Notes: generated by a model not told the origin, from the sequence alone. A stretch of DNA of 64,000 nucleotides from Epiperipatus broadwayi (GCA_028023455.1 JAQFVV010000001.1:21965401-22029400); one strand, 5' to 3'. Shown: positions 21,088 through 33,549, counted from the stretch's first letter. Program-made: numbers and translations.

Positions 21088-22936
21088 AGATTTTTGCTGA
21101 ATGTTTTATATGTGGTTCATGTTTTATCATTTTTAATAATATACATGCTGAACTAGATTCATCTGTCAATCTATTTCTTCAAATGACTTTAAATTAATGC
21201 ACTATACAGGCTTAAATCTACATATATATATAATGTATGCAGAATTTGAATTCAGACTTTCACATGACCCTTAACTCTCCATGCCATCTCATACTCATAT
21301 TGCCAACCCATCTGATCACACACATGTTGAAAAGATAAATAATCACTAATATACGTATTTCGTGACTTTAATTAAATTCTTTCTGAAAACAATGATTCGC
21401 GTGCGTGTTGAGTGGGGAAAAATGATAATATAGTGGTTGTTAATTTTTTTAAATAATTAAATGTTTCAAGAATAGTATTCTACACAGTCAATAGTTCCTC
21501 TTCAGCATTCTGTTTACATATATCCAATAATCGATCATTTTCCATTGTTTCTAACTCATTCCTCAAGTTAACAAATTTCTGTTTCCATATAGAACTGGAT
21601 TGAAAATCAATTGATTGCATTTCCATATCTTTCAAATTAAGACACTCAAAAATTCCTAACTTGAGACTATCCATTGATGTTCTATCTGGGTACAAAATAA
21701 ATTATTGGTAATTTTAAAAATTGTCTGAACTGTGTAAATCTTAAAGAAAATTCATCAATTATCATTGAATAACAGCACAAAGGACTTTCATCAATTTTAC
21801 TTGTTCTGGTTTCTCATGAGATTCTAAATCAGTCAATAACTTTTTTAGATTTGGAAAATATTTGAAAGTATAAGAAATAATATCACGGGTGAAAATTTGT
21901 AATTTAATTTCAAATGCTTTGATCAAATCAAACATGACAACAATTATATTATTATAATCTTGCAGTTTCACATTTAAATGTGAACACATATCAGTAAAAA
22001 ACATTAATTTTGAAAAAAATTCAACATCCATTAATTTATTATATTTTTCAGTGATTTTCTCATTACATAAAAACTGTCTAATTTTTTTTAAACACTCAAT
22101 GAATCTTTGAAAATCTTTTCCTCAACTTAACAATCATACATTGTTGTACATAAGTAAGCTATATTGTACTGAGTTTTTTTTCACTTAATGTGTAGATATA
22201 AAATTGATTAACTTAGTCATAATGTTCATAACATCATCCAGTGGCTTAAAGCTGGCCTTCATGGGTAAAACCTACTGATGTATATAATGCAATGAAAACC
22301 CAAATTGAATGACCAATACATTGGTAAATAAAGTGAGAAAACTATTTTCTTTTCTAATCATGAGCACCATCAGTAATTACTGTTACAATTTTGGCAACAT
22401 CTATATTATAAATATATACGCCTTATGTTGCTGTTACTAATGAGATTAAACTGATCAATTCTTATTATATATTATTCCCAACATAATAGCAAATAAAAAT
22501 AGCCAAACAAGCTGATCCATTTATGTCTGTACTTTCATCAACGCAGAGAGAAATTAAACTAGAAAATTTTATATCTCTTTTTTGTTGGTAAGTTGTGTTG
22601 TTAGTCATTTTCAGGATTCTTTCTTTAACTATATTTCTAGCCAATAATAAATTTTTTATGCTCTGAATAATTTTTGCTTTGTTTTCAAAATCTTCAAAAA
22701 GAATTGGTTCACATTTCATCCAAGCTTTTTTTATATATTCTCCACCATTAAAAGGTTTCCCATGTTTGGCAATTACATTTAAAATAAAAAAAACTAGCAG
22801 CAGTTATAATTGAATGATTTTCGATAAATTTCATTACAGATGTTGATAGAATATTTATATTTTTAAATACTTGGGCAATATATTCTTTTTGTTCATCTTT
22901 ACTTTTTTTCACAGAGCGATTTATGATTGGTCTCAT
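21088..22936 (-). pseudogene. hAT transposase pseudogene (ZBED5/FAM200/SCAND3-like type)
   Basis: Order along the minus strand: GKPFNGGEYIKKAW (about 22750), ILFEDFENKAKIIQSI (about 22690), ISLCVDESTDINGSACLAIF (about 22500; the DESTD motif of the RNase H-like core, with the first catalytic Asp), VITDGAHD (about 22370; second Asp region), LPMKASFKPLDDVMNIM (about 22230), KLMFFTDMCSHLNVKLQ and DLIKAFEIKLQIF (about 21990-21900), then SLFSE (about 21385). After the nested insert the dimerisation-region motif NRLTDESSSACILLKM reads at about 21165-21110. Several frameshifts and stops; no zinc finger N-terminal part is seen. Recent host-domesticated relatives are known in vertebrates, but this copy is plainly dead. 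Confidence 0.88.
21193..21362. mobile_element. 170-bp insert in the hAT relic, 9-bp target duplication, same family as the 47761 palindrome
   Basis: TGACTTTAA occurs at 21184-21192 and again at 21363-21371, immediately on either side. Removing the insert and one copy rejoins the transposase reading around SLFSE and RLTDESS. The part 21250-21362 matches one arm of the 47761-48061 palindrome (CAGACTTTCACATGA, CTCTCC, AAATAATCAC, CGTATTTC). So the family moves as a unit of about 170 bp and also exists as an inverted dimer. Confidence 0.8.
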
Positions 22937-24367
22937 AATGCCATTTTACAGATGACATTCTTAATACAACTATTCCAAATATAAAACTTATACTACCCTG
23001 GTGCCTTTGTCAATCATTCCATACTCATTAGTACATCAATTTTGAAATTCTCTACTGCTTGATAATTTTTATTTTCACCAGTTATATTAATATAATGGTA
23101 GCAAATTTATTTAAAAGTAAATTTAAATGAGCTTTAATAATTTTATAAATCAAAGATTTATCATTTCACTTTTACAGAAAAATTTGAAGCAAAAAAAAAT
23201 AACGTCATTTGATGGCATTGATTACACATTTCGTTCCTTTGTTTGCGATTTTGATTACATTAAAAAAATGAATGGTATCAACACGTTTAGATGAAAATAG
23301 ATTAGGACAGAAAACTATTTGATTACCTTTATTTTAGATTTGTGTCTATGAGTAATTCTTCTATATATACATGACTTAAACAGATTTTATCTCTGCCTCT
23401 ATTTTATAGAGCTTTTTAATTCAGGTTCTTAACTGCATTTTACTGCTGTTCTTCATGTGTGATTTCTTAATATATAATTAATTAGCATATATTTATTTAA
23501 AGTTCAGCACATCCTAATTATATAAATTTTCTAGAATGAATAATTATGCAAGTGCTGTACTATAATAATTTAGCAGTAAATATTTTATTTATAATAACAG
23601 TTTCCATAGAGATATACATATCGTCACATACCTATATTGTAACATTACAATGAAATCCACTTACTATATACTTTTTTTAACTATTCTCTGAATTGACTGA
23701 CTTTGATTTTATAGACTGTCAGCACTTTTTTCAATTACAATGCTTTGTCAAATATTTTAAAATTCTTGAATTAAGAATACATTTGATTCTTGATAATGAA
23801 TTAATTTTGCTGTTTTATTTTTTAATAAGCAAACTAGAAGATCAACTAATTTCTTTTATCTCTGAATTAATGATTTTATACCCAAATTACCAAAAATATG
23901 TTTTTATATAAATAAATATAATTTAAATAAATAAAAAAAACTCATCAAACTTTTCTTTTGATGTATTCAATTACATAAATTTGTTTCACATTTAATTGAA
24001 TATATAAAAAGTATTATAAGATTTAATAAAAATTAACCAAAATTTTGTATATACATCAATTCTGTTTATTGTATCTTCATAATGAGATCTTTCCACCATG
24101 TACCTTGAGAAATTCACCTTATTCCTAGTGACTGGGATTGTCTCCGAATACTTGATTTGACTTGATATAATTTCTTAAGATTAATTGAATATTACACATG
24201 CCTTAATTTTGCAACCATTTTAGTATTTAAATAAGCACATTATCATACAGTTATTAATATACAATCCCATTATAGTATATTCACTAGTAAACTATTAAAA
24301 ATTAAAACATTTTTACACCTTGCATCTATGTTCCAAGTTATGAGAACAATTTTTCATTTTTTTTTTA
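22937..24367. other. AT-rich sequence, no gene seen
   Basis: Low-complexity A/T sequence with short open frames only (for example 23693-23911). No coding signature or recognisable repeat ends found. Confidence 0.5.
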
Positions 24368-24446
24368 AGTGTCATAGCATCGGCCAGGATGCGAACCCAC
24401 AACCCGGGCAACTGCTTGCAAGTGCAAGGCAGTCGCGCTGACCTTA
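24368..24446 (-). repeat. tRNA-like sequence, probable SINE head
   Basis: A GC-rich island in AT-rich DNA. On the minus strand it reads GGTCAGCGCGACTGCCTTGC... and later GGGTTCGCATCCTGG, a good B-box form (GGTTCGNATCC), with an A-box-like start. The acceptor and T stems do not pair well, so it is not a working tRNA gene. More likely the tRNA-derived head of a SINE, or a tRNA pseudogene. Confidence 0.55.
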
Positions 24447-24503
24447 TTTTTTGAAACAATTATTGTACTGTATGTTGTTTTCTTAAATTCAGACCTTTAC
24501 TTA

Positions 24504-24559
24504 GAATTTCCACTTTTTTTGTCCTCTTATTGAATTTCCACTTTATTTATCCTCTCACC
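24504..24559. repeat. Short tandem duplication, 28-bp unit twice
   Basis: GAATTTCCACTTT... is repeated at 24504 and 24532 with three or four differences. Confidence 0.8.
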
Positions 24560-25196
24560 CAAAAGACATTTTTATAAAAGATTATGTGATAGCATCAAGA
24601 ATGACTCGCAGCATTGTTTATGAAAGGAAATGCTTGAGACAGTTTTTAACTTTGTTTTTCTAAAAAAAAAAAAAATGAAATTTTGAGAACTAAAAATGGA
24701 TCTAATAAAACAGAATTTATTAAGATGGAATAGGAGTGGGAAAGGGAATTAGTGCTGGAAAATAAATGAGTAGTAAACAGTAAAAAGTAGATTAATTTAT
24801 TGTGGTGTTAAGGATTTTGAGAAAAGGAATGTTTAACTTTGCTAATAGTGTTTGCAAATGTATAATATATGTATAGAAACTTTTATTTATGCATTATATT
24901 ATAAGGCATCTTTATGAAGCATGTTATCATATTTGAAATTTTTAAAAAAACATCTTTCTATTTCAAATATCAATTTTCTATTAATAAAACTTAAAGCAAT
25001 GAATGCCCTGCAGTTAAAAATGTAATTATTAAAGCTTAATTTGTGTCTAACAAATAGAAGATCCTTCCCTCCTTTTTTCATACTATTAAATTGAAAGTAA
25101 TACAATTTTTCTTTATTCCTTAATTATTTATACATTAATTGTAATATTTATATAAAGACATATGGCTTTATTTCTCAGGAGTTCATAAGAAGGTTG

Positions 25197-25275
25197 AGTG
25201 TCATACCTGAAAGTGTCAGAATCGATCCTGGGACCTCCCAATCCTAAGTCAGACACTCTATCTACTGTATCATAC
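25197..25275 (-). repeat. tRNA-like sequence resembling tRNA-Pro(AGG), probable SINE or tRNA pseudogene
   Basis: Minus strand: ACAGTAGATAGAGTGTCTGA (A-box region), CTTAGGATT (AGG in the anticodon position), GAGGTCCCAGGATCGATTCT (variable/T-arm; B box GGATCGATTCT). Stems are incomplete, so a functional gene is unlikely. Confidence 0.5.
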
Positions 25276-25910
25276 TACATAGGACATTATATATATATAT
25301 TCCATTTAATACATTTTCTATAATCACTTATTTATAATACATTATTTTTTATTTTCATTTCTGTATAATGTTTTTCTAACAATTTCAACTGAACAGCAGT
25401 CTTCATCAGAGCTATAATATCCAAACATATAAGAATATATAATTAGGACATTTTCATATATGTATATTTAGATTAATATAAAGCATTATAGTACTGTATA
25501 TATTTACATTAGGTTTTTAATGATTACATTTTCAATGAACTTAATATATATAAATCTATATATATTTAATAAGCCAATTTTATAAACATTTCTTTTTCTC
25601 TATTATTATTTGAATCTTTTGTATATTTTTTTTATAATTCTTTAAATGTATGTTTGTTATAACTTTTAATACTATTTCTATCTTAAATTGATTTATTTTT
25701 ATCACATTAACTATTTTATTCTAATTTCAGCCTCAACTACCTATTTTTAATATAATTATGTATTTTAACTTTTTTTACATTTTTTTTGTAATTTGTGTTT
25801 TTTAAAAAGAAATTTATTTTTTATTCTGTATGCTGTCTCACTCTAGTATTTTTATAGCTATTAGTACTTCCATTTTTTTCCTCTCTATATTTAATTAACT
25901 TATAGAAAAA
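25276..25910. other. AT-rich sequence, no gene seen
   Basis: T-rich low-complexity DNA without supported features. Confidence 0.5.
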
Positions 25911-26040
25911 TAATGTTTTTAAACCCAGTCTTTATCTAAATTTGGTCTAATATTTCTAATTAGCATAGCTTAATTATCTTTTGTATCATAATTAAAAATA
26001 TTAGACCAAGTTTAAATAAAGATTTGGGCTTAAACCATTA
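25911..26040. repeat. Palindrome, 52-bp arms
   Basis: TAATGTTTTTAAACCCAGTC at 25911 pairs with the inverted copy ending TTAAACCATTA at 26040. The loop is about 25 bp and the arms have several mismatches. Small foldback/MITE type. Confidence 0.85.
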
Positions 26041-26058
26041 ATTTTATAAAAGTCAATT

Positions 26059-26300
26059 AATATCTGGTAAAATAAAATACACCCAGAAAAGGTAGGTTTT
26101 TAATAATATTTAGTTAAATGGTAATCATGTGATGTTTTATTACTGCTTAGCATCCTTTTAATATATTTTTACTTTATCATATTTATGGCATGCCAGGAAT
26201 ATGATATAGTAAAAAAATATACTGAAAACATGCTAGGCAGTAATAAAGCTATTATTATAAAAACTATCTTTTCTGTGTGTATTTAATTTTATCAGATATT
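26059..26300. repeat. Palindrome of about 240 bp
   Basis: Outer arms AATATCTGGTAAAATAAAAT (26059) and its inverse near 26281-26300 pair. An inner pair TTTATTACTGCTTAGCAT / ATGCTAGGCAGTAATAAA also pairs, and the centre is near GGCATGCC (26187). The central GGCATGCC is itself a perfect palindrome. It lies 18 bp from the previous palindrome. Confidence 0.85.
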
Positions 26301-29300
26301 TATTACGTTGTCTCAGAAAAGAAGAAAATTAATAACAATTGAATTACAAAAGTTAAAGTTAAATATAAGATCGAATTAAATTACAAAAAAAAAAAAATTA
26401 AGTAAAAAAATATCAAAAATAGTAATGCAGGGATGAGATGATTTTTTTAATTATGTGATGTTATGCAAACTTCTCAAAAAACATGTATTTTGAGCAAATG
26501 GTTTGTTTACTAAGCTATTCATATTTATGACAAAAACTCCAAAATATTACCAAAATATATTGCACATAAACTTTATGTGATTTGTTTATTGAGATGCAAA
26601 TTGAGAGAGCAATCAAACTAAGATCAAGAACTTAAATGGGTTTTATATCACTATCATAGATATTGTTTCTATAGTATGACTCAATTTCAGCTCATTTCTA
26701 AGGTATCAGCAATTAAGAGTTAAATTTTTGTTTACATTCACTTAATAAAAAATTCTTACAAATACTTCGAATTTGTGATAATAAAATTTTTTTTTAACTT
26801 TGTAATAAAATATATGTTTTAAAGAGTAAAAAAAAAAATTACAAATTAAAATACCTTTTTTAATTGTAAACATTTCTTGTATGTTTATTTATTTAATAAA
26901 CAATATTAAATACATTTCAATATCTATTTAAAAACATTAAAAATTGTTTTAAATATGTGTAATTTTATTATTTTAATCATATAAACTTATAATACATATG
27001 CATGCATACACATACTATAAATAATTATTGACTACTTTTTCACATATTATTTGTGAAATGTATGCAGTAAATAAAATCAGAAAATGAATCTATCTATATG
27101 TAATTCACTTCATCAGCTCTTTCTAAAAATAAATAATATATTTATTGCTATATAAAGTAAACTAACAATTCAATATGCTGCTTGTAAAAATTAAAATTAT
27201 TATCCATTTTACACTAAGGTGTATTATCATTTACTATCTACCAATGAGGAAAACTATTTGATCCCTTTAAAACCAATTTTTATAATAACATAGACTCTGA
27301 GGTGAATCTGGGATGCTGGCACCCATCATTATCAAGCCCAAGTCAATGATAAAATATATTTTTAAATATAAAATTCACTGGAATATTTTTTTCCAATTAT
27401 CCCTTGCAAGCCAACTCAATTTAATAATAATAATTAAAATGAATATGGCTATACATATAAAACATGTATTTATCAGCATACAGATGTGCCTTTATAAAAA
27501 AGTATATATTTGAATTGTCATAAGCCTATAAATAAAATTCAATAATTTAATTTAATAATTCATAAAGTATGATTAATTTTAACATATGTGTCTACATGAA
27601 AAATATTACATATTTATAAACAGTAATAAACTTGTCATTATTGTCTTGTACGTTACTATCCAAACAGTACAATGATGTAGACTGGAATTGCTTAACCTTG
27701 ATGATGACCTATGTCAAGTTTTGATTGCTAAGCCACCCAATGTGAGAATGAAATATTTATATTGTATAATTTTTTTAAATCGATTATCATTAATATAATC
27801 TGCTACAACAATGAATAACTATGCCAATAAAAAAGGAAATGAAAGGGTTAATATATACAAGACAATGGAAGTCATGCTAAGTATAAAAATGAAAGTAACT
27901 TTAACTTCTCTTTTTTTTTTTAAATTATTTACATGCTAAAGGAAGTCAATATCTTCAGAAAAGGATTCCAAATACTATAAAATGGATGTTTTGTTCTAAA
28001 AAGATTGATTTTTCCAGAAATAATTATTAATATAGAACTTCTATAATTTCAAGAAATAGTGGTAATAAAAAAGAAGAAATAAATTCATGCAGTTTAATGA
28101 AACTAGAATATTGTTTTAGCTTACAAAAAAAAAGAACAAAGCAACAATTTTATTTGAATACAGAGGGAAAAATATATATATATATAGCCAGTCATTAAAG
28201 AAAAAGAATGGAAACATTTATCTTTCATGAAGAATTTATTAGTTATAAACAGCAATTATTTTAAAAGTTTATATATGTGATAAAGTGATACACAGTGCAC
28301 TTAGGCTGAAGCATGATGTTGTGGAATTGACCACCAGAAACCTAACCATGGAAACGTAATATATTTGCCTATTCATAAATTGCCTGATAAAAAGTAGAAA
28401 TGCTTGAATGTTGACTGGCATAAAGACTGAGGAATGACCAATGTGGAACTGTTTTCGCGTACAACACAAAAGCATCAATGATCAATGGATACATTAATCA
28501 AGGAGGACTGTTCATAAAGCACAAACTATAATACAAGAAGGACATTATCAACTCATGAGCTCTAACAAAATTGATTTGATGAAGTTTGATTTTTTTTTAA
28601 TACATATTTTAATTTTGTAAATATTTCTGTAATTTTTTATTATTATTTCATTCAACACATTCGGAAACATAGATTTCTATAATTTAGATTTTTGGAATAG
28701 TTCACTTTAAGAGAAAGCAGAAAGAGGAGGGGGAAACAGTTAAATTCAGTTGAATTTTCTTTTTTTGTAAATAAAATTTAGGTTAATGCACCCTCTTTCT
28801 TAGTGGTTTGATATTTGATCATCATCATCCTAGTATGGAATGAAGGTAAGATTTTGATTCTCATACATTAAACACGATGACTGAAACAAGACAGAATTTA
28901 TGTTATCTCATTATGTGTTAATTAACAATTGTTTACATTCTTTGTTATTTCTGTGCAAGTAACTAAATTCCTTGAATGAATGGTCTATTCAATGACAATA
29001 AGGATTATATATAAATTTTTTGATGGGGGACTCTCAAAGAAATCAAGCACCAACAAATGAATTCAAATCATGATGCTAATTTGAATATTGTCAAAAGGAA
29101 AATCTAAATTAGATAGTCAGATTCAGGCATGATAAATCAATTTTGTTTTTATTTTTTTTAAAAAAAACTTTGTATATAATAAGTGTCTTGGATATGAATT
29201 TCTACTAAGGGAATTGTGAATAAGGAAACACGAATTCATTAAATATTATTTGGTAGAAATCCATTATTGACACAAACTATCGTATTTTTTTGTATATATA

Positions 29301-30846
29301 TATATTGTAAAGTATTTTGGATTTATTTATTTTTGCATAAATTAAATGTTATTCACTTTGTTAATTTCAATTTGGTCTCTATAGTTTATTTAAACCAACT
29401 CTGCATTCATTGATTAATCACTAACCTTAAATATATATTAACATTGGAATGGATTTGGATGAATTTGGGTGAATACATCTCCTTAGCTATAACTTATATA
29501 GAGGTACAGTAGCTATTAGTCTGCATAAATGCATCCCTGTTAAGAGAGTGAAAGTCAAATTTTCCCTGGGTTTGAACTCTGGGGCACAACAAAACCAAAA
29601 AGAGGGAGTGAGGTATGGATGAACTGACCCAACTCGCATCTAGATTTCAAATTGCATCTAGATTTAATAAATGAAACTTCGGCTAGTCTATTGGACGTGA
29701 GTGCAATCATAGATCAAGTACTTCATCATGTTATCTCCAGCATCTTACCTGAAGACCTAAAGTCTGACTGTAGTCAGATGTGTTCTCCCTCACATCTCTT
29801 GTCTTTGCTTTCCTTGGACCATTATAATATATTTATATATATAAGTACCCAAAAGCAGTACACATTTAAACAATGCCAATATCAATAACAATCAAAAAAA
29901 TCAATCTGTTGTCAAGGCAATCTCTTTTAAACAATGAAGGTAGAAAATCTTGTTTATGTATGGTCTAATATACTTATATAAACACTAAAAATTGCAACTT
30001 GACTACAAAGAGTGTAATTATTAATTCAACAAGGTTTAAATAAACTTCATTAAACAGGTAAATATAACTTGTTCTGAAATCAGATTAACAAATAGTCAAT
30101 TATAACTTTCACTTATGTATTACTTAGATAATAAAACTAATAATGTTGAAAACCAAATAGATAAATAATGTAATTACATGGAAATGTCAACATTTAAACA
30201 ATACCAATATCAATAACAATCTCAATATATAAGTCTGAGTGTATGTAAAGATACATTAAAATCATCTTTAAATATCTCACTGCAAAACAAAAGTCTCTTC
30301 AATAACTTGTTATAAAAAAACATTGCCAGTTAGTAATGGTTTGAGCATTTTTCTACCCTTGCTTTTATTATCTAGCAAAAAAATAGCTAGATACTCATTT
30401 TCTGATCACGAATTGAGTTGGCTTGCAAGGGGCTAATTGGAAAAAAAAATCTTAAGCCTGATAGAACTTACAAAATACTTAAGTTTTATCCAGCCCAGAT
30501 TTGAATTCAAATCATAAGTAATGCTGATACTCCATTTATTATGATGTAGTTTTTAATTTATTCATTTAACTTTTGTTGTAGATATATTAATAAATTAACA
30601 TCCTTTTTTAATTTACGTTTTTGTTGTTTTGTTTTTTTTGTTGTTTTTTTTTTTGCAATGTTTTATTATTTTCTCTTTCTGATATTTCAATTCGCTAGCA
30701 GCCTTTCAAATCTAAAGTTGACAAAACATAATATCAATTGTGGGTATGCATATTATAAATATTCTTTTATAACTATATTTTATTATATCAATTTATAAAA
30801 TTCACTTTGCAACATAAATATGAACACACATACGTGTATGTATGTA
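26301..30846. other. AT-rich intergenic DNA with a few short dispersed repeats
   Basis: No gene is supported. Two features stand out: a 35-bp segment at about 27391-27425 with an inverted copy at about 30411-30446, and a direct repeat of about 31 bp (ACATTTAAACAATGCCAATA...) at 29863 and 30190. The segment 29640-29890 is less AT-biased and has a 78-codon frame, but no family match or splice context makes it a gene. ORFs at 27313 and 28269 look random. Confidence 0.5.
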
Positions 30847-31155
30847 TATATAAATGAAATATTATCCGGGTACATTTGTGTATAATTTATTGAAAATATT
30901 CATATAAACTAATGTTTCGACCAGGTCACACTGGTCTTCAACTGGGTAACAAATATTATAAAATAATTGTAGAGGCGAAAATAGAAATAATTATTATGAG
31001 AAATTCTTTTAGATTAATGACTTTTTAAAAAAAAAATTTAAATAGAAGATAATTATTATGTATTATCGTTAGTTGATACATTCTGGTCTTTTAAAGATCT
31101 CAATAGCTTCTCTGATCTGACATTGTTGGAGAGTGTCACATCTGGATAGTATTCT
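30847..31155 (-). repeat. Left inverted copy of the PLE 3' end
   Basis: On the minus strand this copy keeps a better reading of the GIY-YIG tail (QIREAIEIFKRPE, near 31100) than the right copy, where a stop interrupts it. The motif GTTTCGACCAGG and the following GTCACACTGGTCTTC lie near 30917. Confidence 0.82.
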
Positions 31156-31259
31156 CGTAATAGAAAAATCAATACTATGACCTTATTAAAATACTTATTT
31201 TATGTATAATAGATAATATTATAAACAGACTTTTGGTACTCTGATGTCTCACTAATCTC

Positions 31260-32050
31260 AGGTGTATTAATTGATTTATTTATGGAATGTTTAGAAATTT
31301 GTGCTTTAGAGTCAGCACATTCTAAAACCTTTTATTTGGCTCAGATATATAGATGATATATTTATCATCTGATAACATCACATGGTAAAAACAATTTACA
31401 TATTTTTTTCACACATATAAACAATATACATCCTAATATTAAATTTATAATGGAAACAGAAACTGATGGGAAACTTCCTTTTCTTGATATATTTGTCACT
31501 AGGAAAAGGAATAATCTTTTATCTTTTTCAATTTTCAAAAATCTACATATACTGACAGATATTTAAAAATTTTATAGCATCATCATTCAACTCAAATCTT
31601 TTCTATTGCAAAAACTCTTTCCACTAGAGCTATTGATCTTTTTTCAAATAAATCAAATCTTGAAGATGAAATAAGTCATAAAGACAATGTCTTATCAGCT
31701 AATGACTATAATAATAAAACAATACATTGAGCCTTAATTCAAACTCTAAACAATCAAAACAAAAACAAAAAACAATATTAGAGTTTACTTGTATTTTTTA
31801 TATAAAAAAACTATAGACAATATTGAATGTATTCTAAGACATTATAATATAAAGATAACATATACCACTTATGAAAAAAAATAATAGCATTAAAACCAAG
31901 CCTAAGAATTCAATCTCTCTTAAAACATATGGAGTTTATGAAATTCTATGTACTAATTGTAAAGCTTCCTATATAGGTTTAAGTAATTATCACACCAATG
32001 CTAGAATAAATGAACATATTAATGCAATTAAATACAGGTCACAGTATTGA
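31260..32050 (+). pseudogene. PLE reverse transcriptase and GIY-YIG endonuclease remnant
   Basis: Reads in shifting frames. GVLIDLFMECLEICALE (31260-31310) is the helix after the missing GSPLSP motif. FIWLRYIDDIFII (31331-31369) is the RT active site with YIDD, ended by TGA. HPNIKFIMETETDGKLPFLD (about 31429-31488) is the characteristic PLE segment after it. GIY-YIG: YGVYEILCTNCKASYIG (31928-31978), including the CXXC insertion typical of PLE endonucleases, then ARINEHINAIKYR with the conserved Arg and His. Stop at 32048. The N-terminal RT and any telomerase-like upstream parts are gone. Confidence 0.85.
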
Positions 32051-32064
32051 TTTTTTTTAATACA

Positions 32065-32430
32065 AGAATATTATGCAGCTGTGACACTCTCCAACAATGT
32101 CAGATCAGATAATCCATTGAGATCTTTAAAAGGCCAGAATATATCAACAAACATGATGCAAATTACTTTCTATTTGGAATTTTTTAAAAAACAAAACTCA
32201 TTAATCTAAATAATTTCTTATAATTATTATTTCTAAGTTGAATTACTAAAACATTTATTACTGTTATATATGAATATTTACAAGCCTCTACAATTATTTA
32301 AATAATATTTGTTATCCAGTTGATAACCAGTGTGACTTGTTCAAAACATTGTTTTATATTTGTAATTTAATATACATTTTTTCAATAAATTATACATGGA
32401 TGTACTCAGATAACATGTCATTTATATCTA
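32065..32430 (+). repeat. Right copy of the PLE 3' end
   Basis: Continues directly from the coding region. Reads through LQQCQIR and SIEIFKRPEYI (with an intervening stop) and into the 3' UTR, ending with CAATAAATTATACATGG and the outer inverted terminus. A possible AATAAA lies at 32384-32389. Confidence 0.82.
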
Positions 32431-33549
32431 TAGTCTGTGAAAATCTTTGGTTATATATATGTATACACCTATATAAATCACATGACCCTAGTTAATGATT
32501 AAGGTAAAGTAACAGAATATCATCAATCCATATTCAAGGCAACAGTCAGATAATATCAGAGTCTAAAATTTTAAATAGACCATGAGAGACAACAAATGAG
32601 TAAAACAGATTAGTATGAGAAATGCCTAGAAATTTTTAAAAACTCCATTAAAAGGCTAGAATAAAGTGCTTAAAACTAGATTAACAAATAACCATATATA
32701 TATATAACTTGCATTTAATCATATATACACACATTTGTTATATTTATATATGTGTCAGTAAATAGACTATATTTGAGTAATCAATAAAATAATTGAAATA
32801 TAAATTAATAAACAAACAAATAATCAAAAATAAGCAATGAAGTTGTAGAGATAAAATAAAAAATTAGTAACCAATTTTACATCATTTTTGTTATTGAGGC
32901 AAAAAAACATATGGAAAAAAGAATAAATATAAATGTTATTAAAAATTATACATTTTAGAAAAATTTGTAGACTTGTAAATAATAGGTAACAACTAAAAAT
33001 GCTATCATGAAATAATGAAAAAAAAACTATAAAAAGAATAAGAATTTTGTAATCAAAAAAAAAAAAGGTATCAATAAGAACAGATGATAGAAAGTCTTTT
33101 AAATAAACAGTAAAATAAAGAGCTTCTTGTGCTATACCAACATCATTTGAAATACATATTTCAAATGAAAAAGTAAGATGTAATTAAATGTATAAAGAAT
33201 AAAATAACTCCAAAAAATATTGGGATTATTTTAGTTTATTTTTAAACAGGTTGAAAAAATTGCTGTTGAAATTATCAGGATAAAGTATGCATGGATGAAA
33301 GAAAGGTAAGAGTAATATTGATATTTAATTAAAATGATGGGAAATAATATATTAGGCATTACAGATCTATCCTTTTTCTATAATATTTTTATAAAGATTA
33401 TTATAAAAAATTTACAGAAAACTTTGGACTCAAGCCAAACAAAAAAAAAAAAAAAATAGATAATAGAATTTAAAAATAGTTAACACAGTATCCATGTATT
33501 AAAGAAGCTACATAAAAAGAATAGTTAACTTTGAGTTACTATGATTTAT
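32431..33549. other. AT-rich sequence, possibly 5' decay of the following LINE relic
   Basis: No coding signature that I can defend. A perfect 24-bp inverted repeat (CATTTGAAAT...ATTTCAAATG) lies at 33148-33171. Confidence 0.45.

Larger units (their letters stand above)
20785..22936 (-). mobile_element. hAT DNA transposon relic
   Basis: The minus-strand transposase remnant ends toward 21088, and about 300 bp beyond lies CAGTGATGGTGAACCTTTTT (20785-20804), which has the form of a hAT terminal inverted repeat. The eight bases outside it (TCCTAGGG) would be the target duplication. I found no matching second terminus, so the 5' part is missing or too decayed. A 170-bp repeat has inserted into it (21193-21362). 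Confidence 0.85.
30847..32430 (+). mobile_element. Penelope-like element (PLE) relic with inverted flanking copies
   Basis: The core encodes RT and GIY-YIG endonuclease remnants on the plus strand. It is flanked by inverted repeats: 30847-31155 is the reverse complement of 32065-32430, including the 3' end of the coding region and the 3' UTR. PLEs are known for such inverted or direct partial duplications of their termini. Outer ends pair (TATAAATGAAATATTATCCG / ...ATAACATGTCATTTATATC). Confidence 0.85.

Noticed and set aside
24368-24446. Functional tRNA gene
   Set aside because: A B box is present but acceptor and T stems do not pair, and no proper anticodon stem can be drawn.
29652-29888. 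Possible host exon on the plus strand (78 codons)
   Set aside because: Less AT-biased than its surroundings, but no domain, no adjacent exons and it overlaps a dispersed direct repeat.
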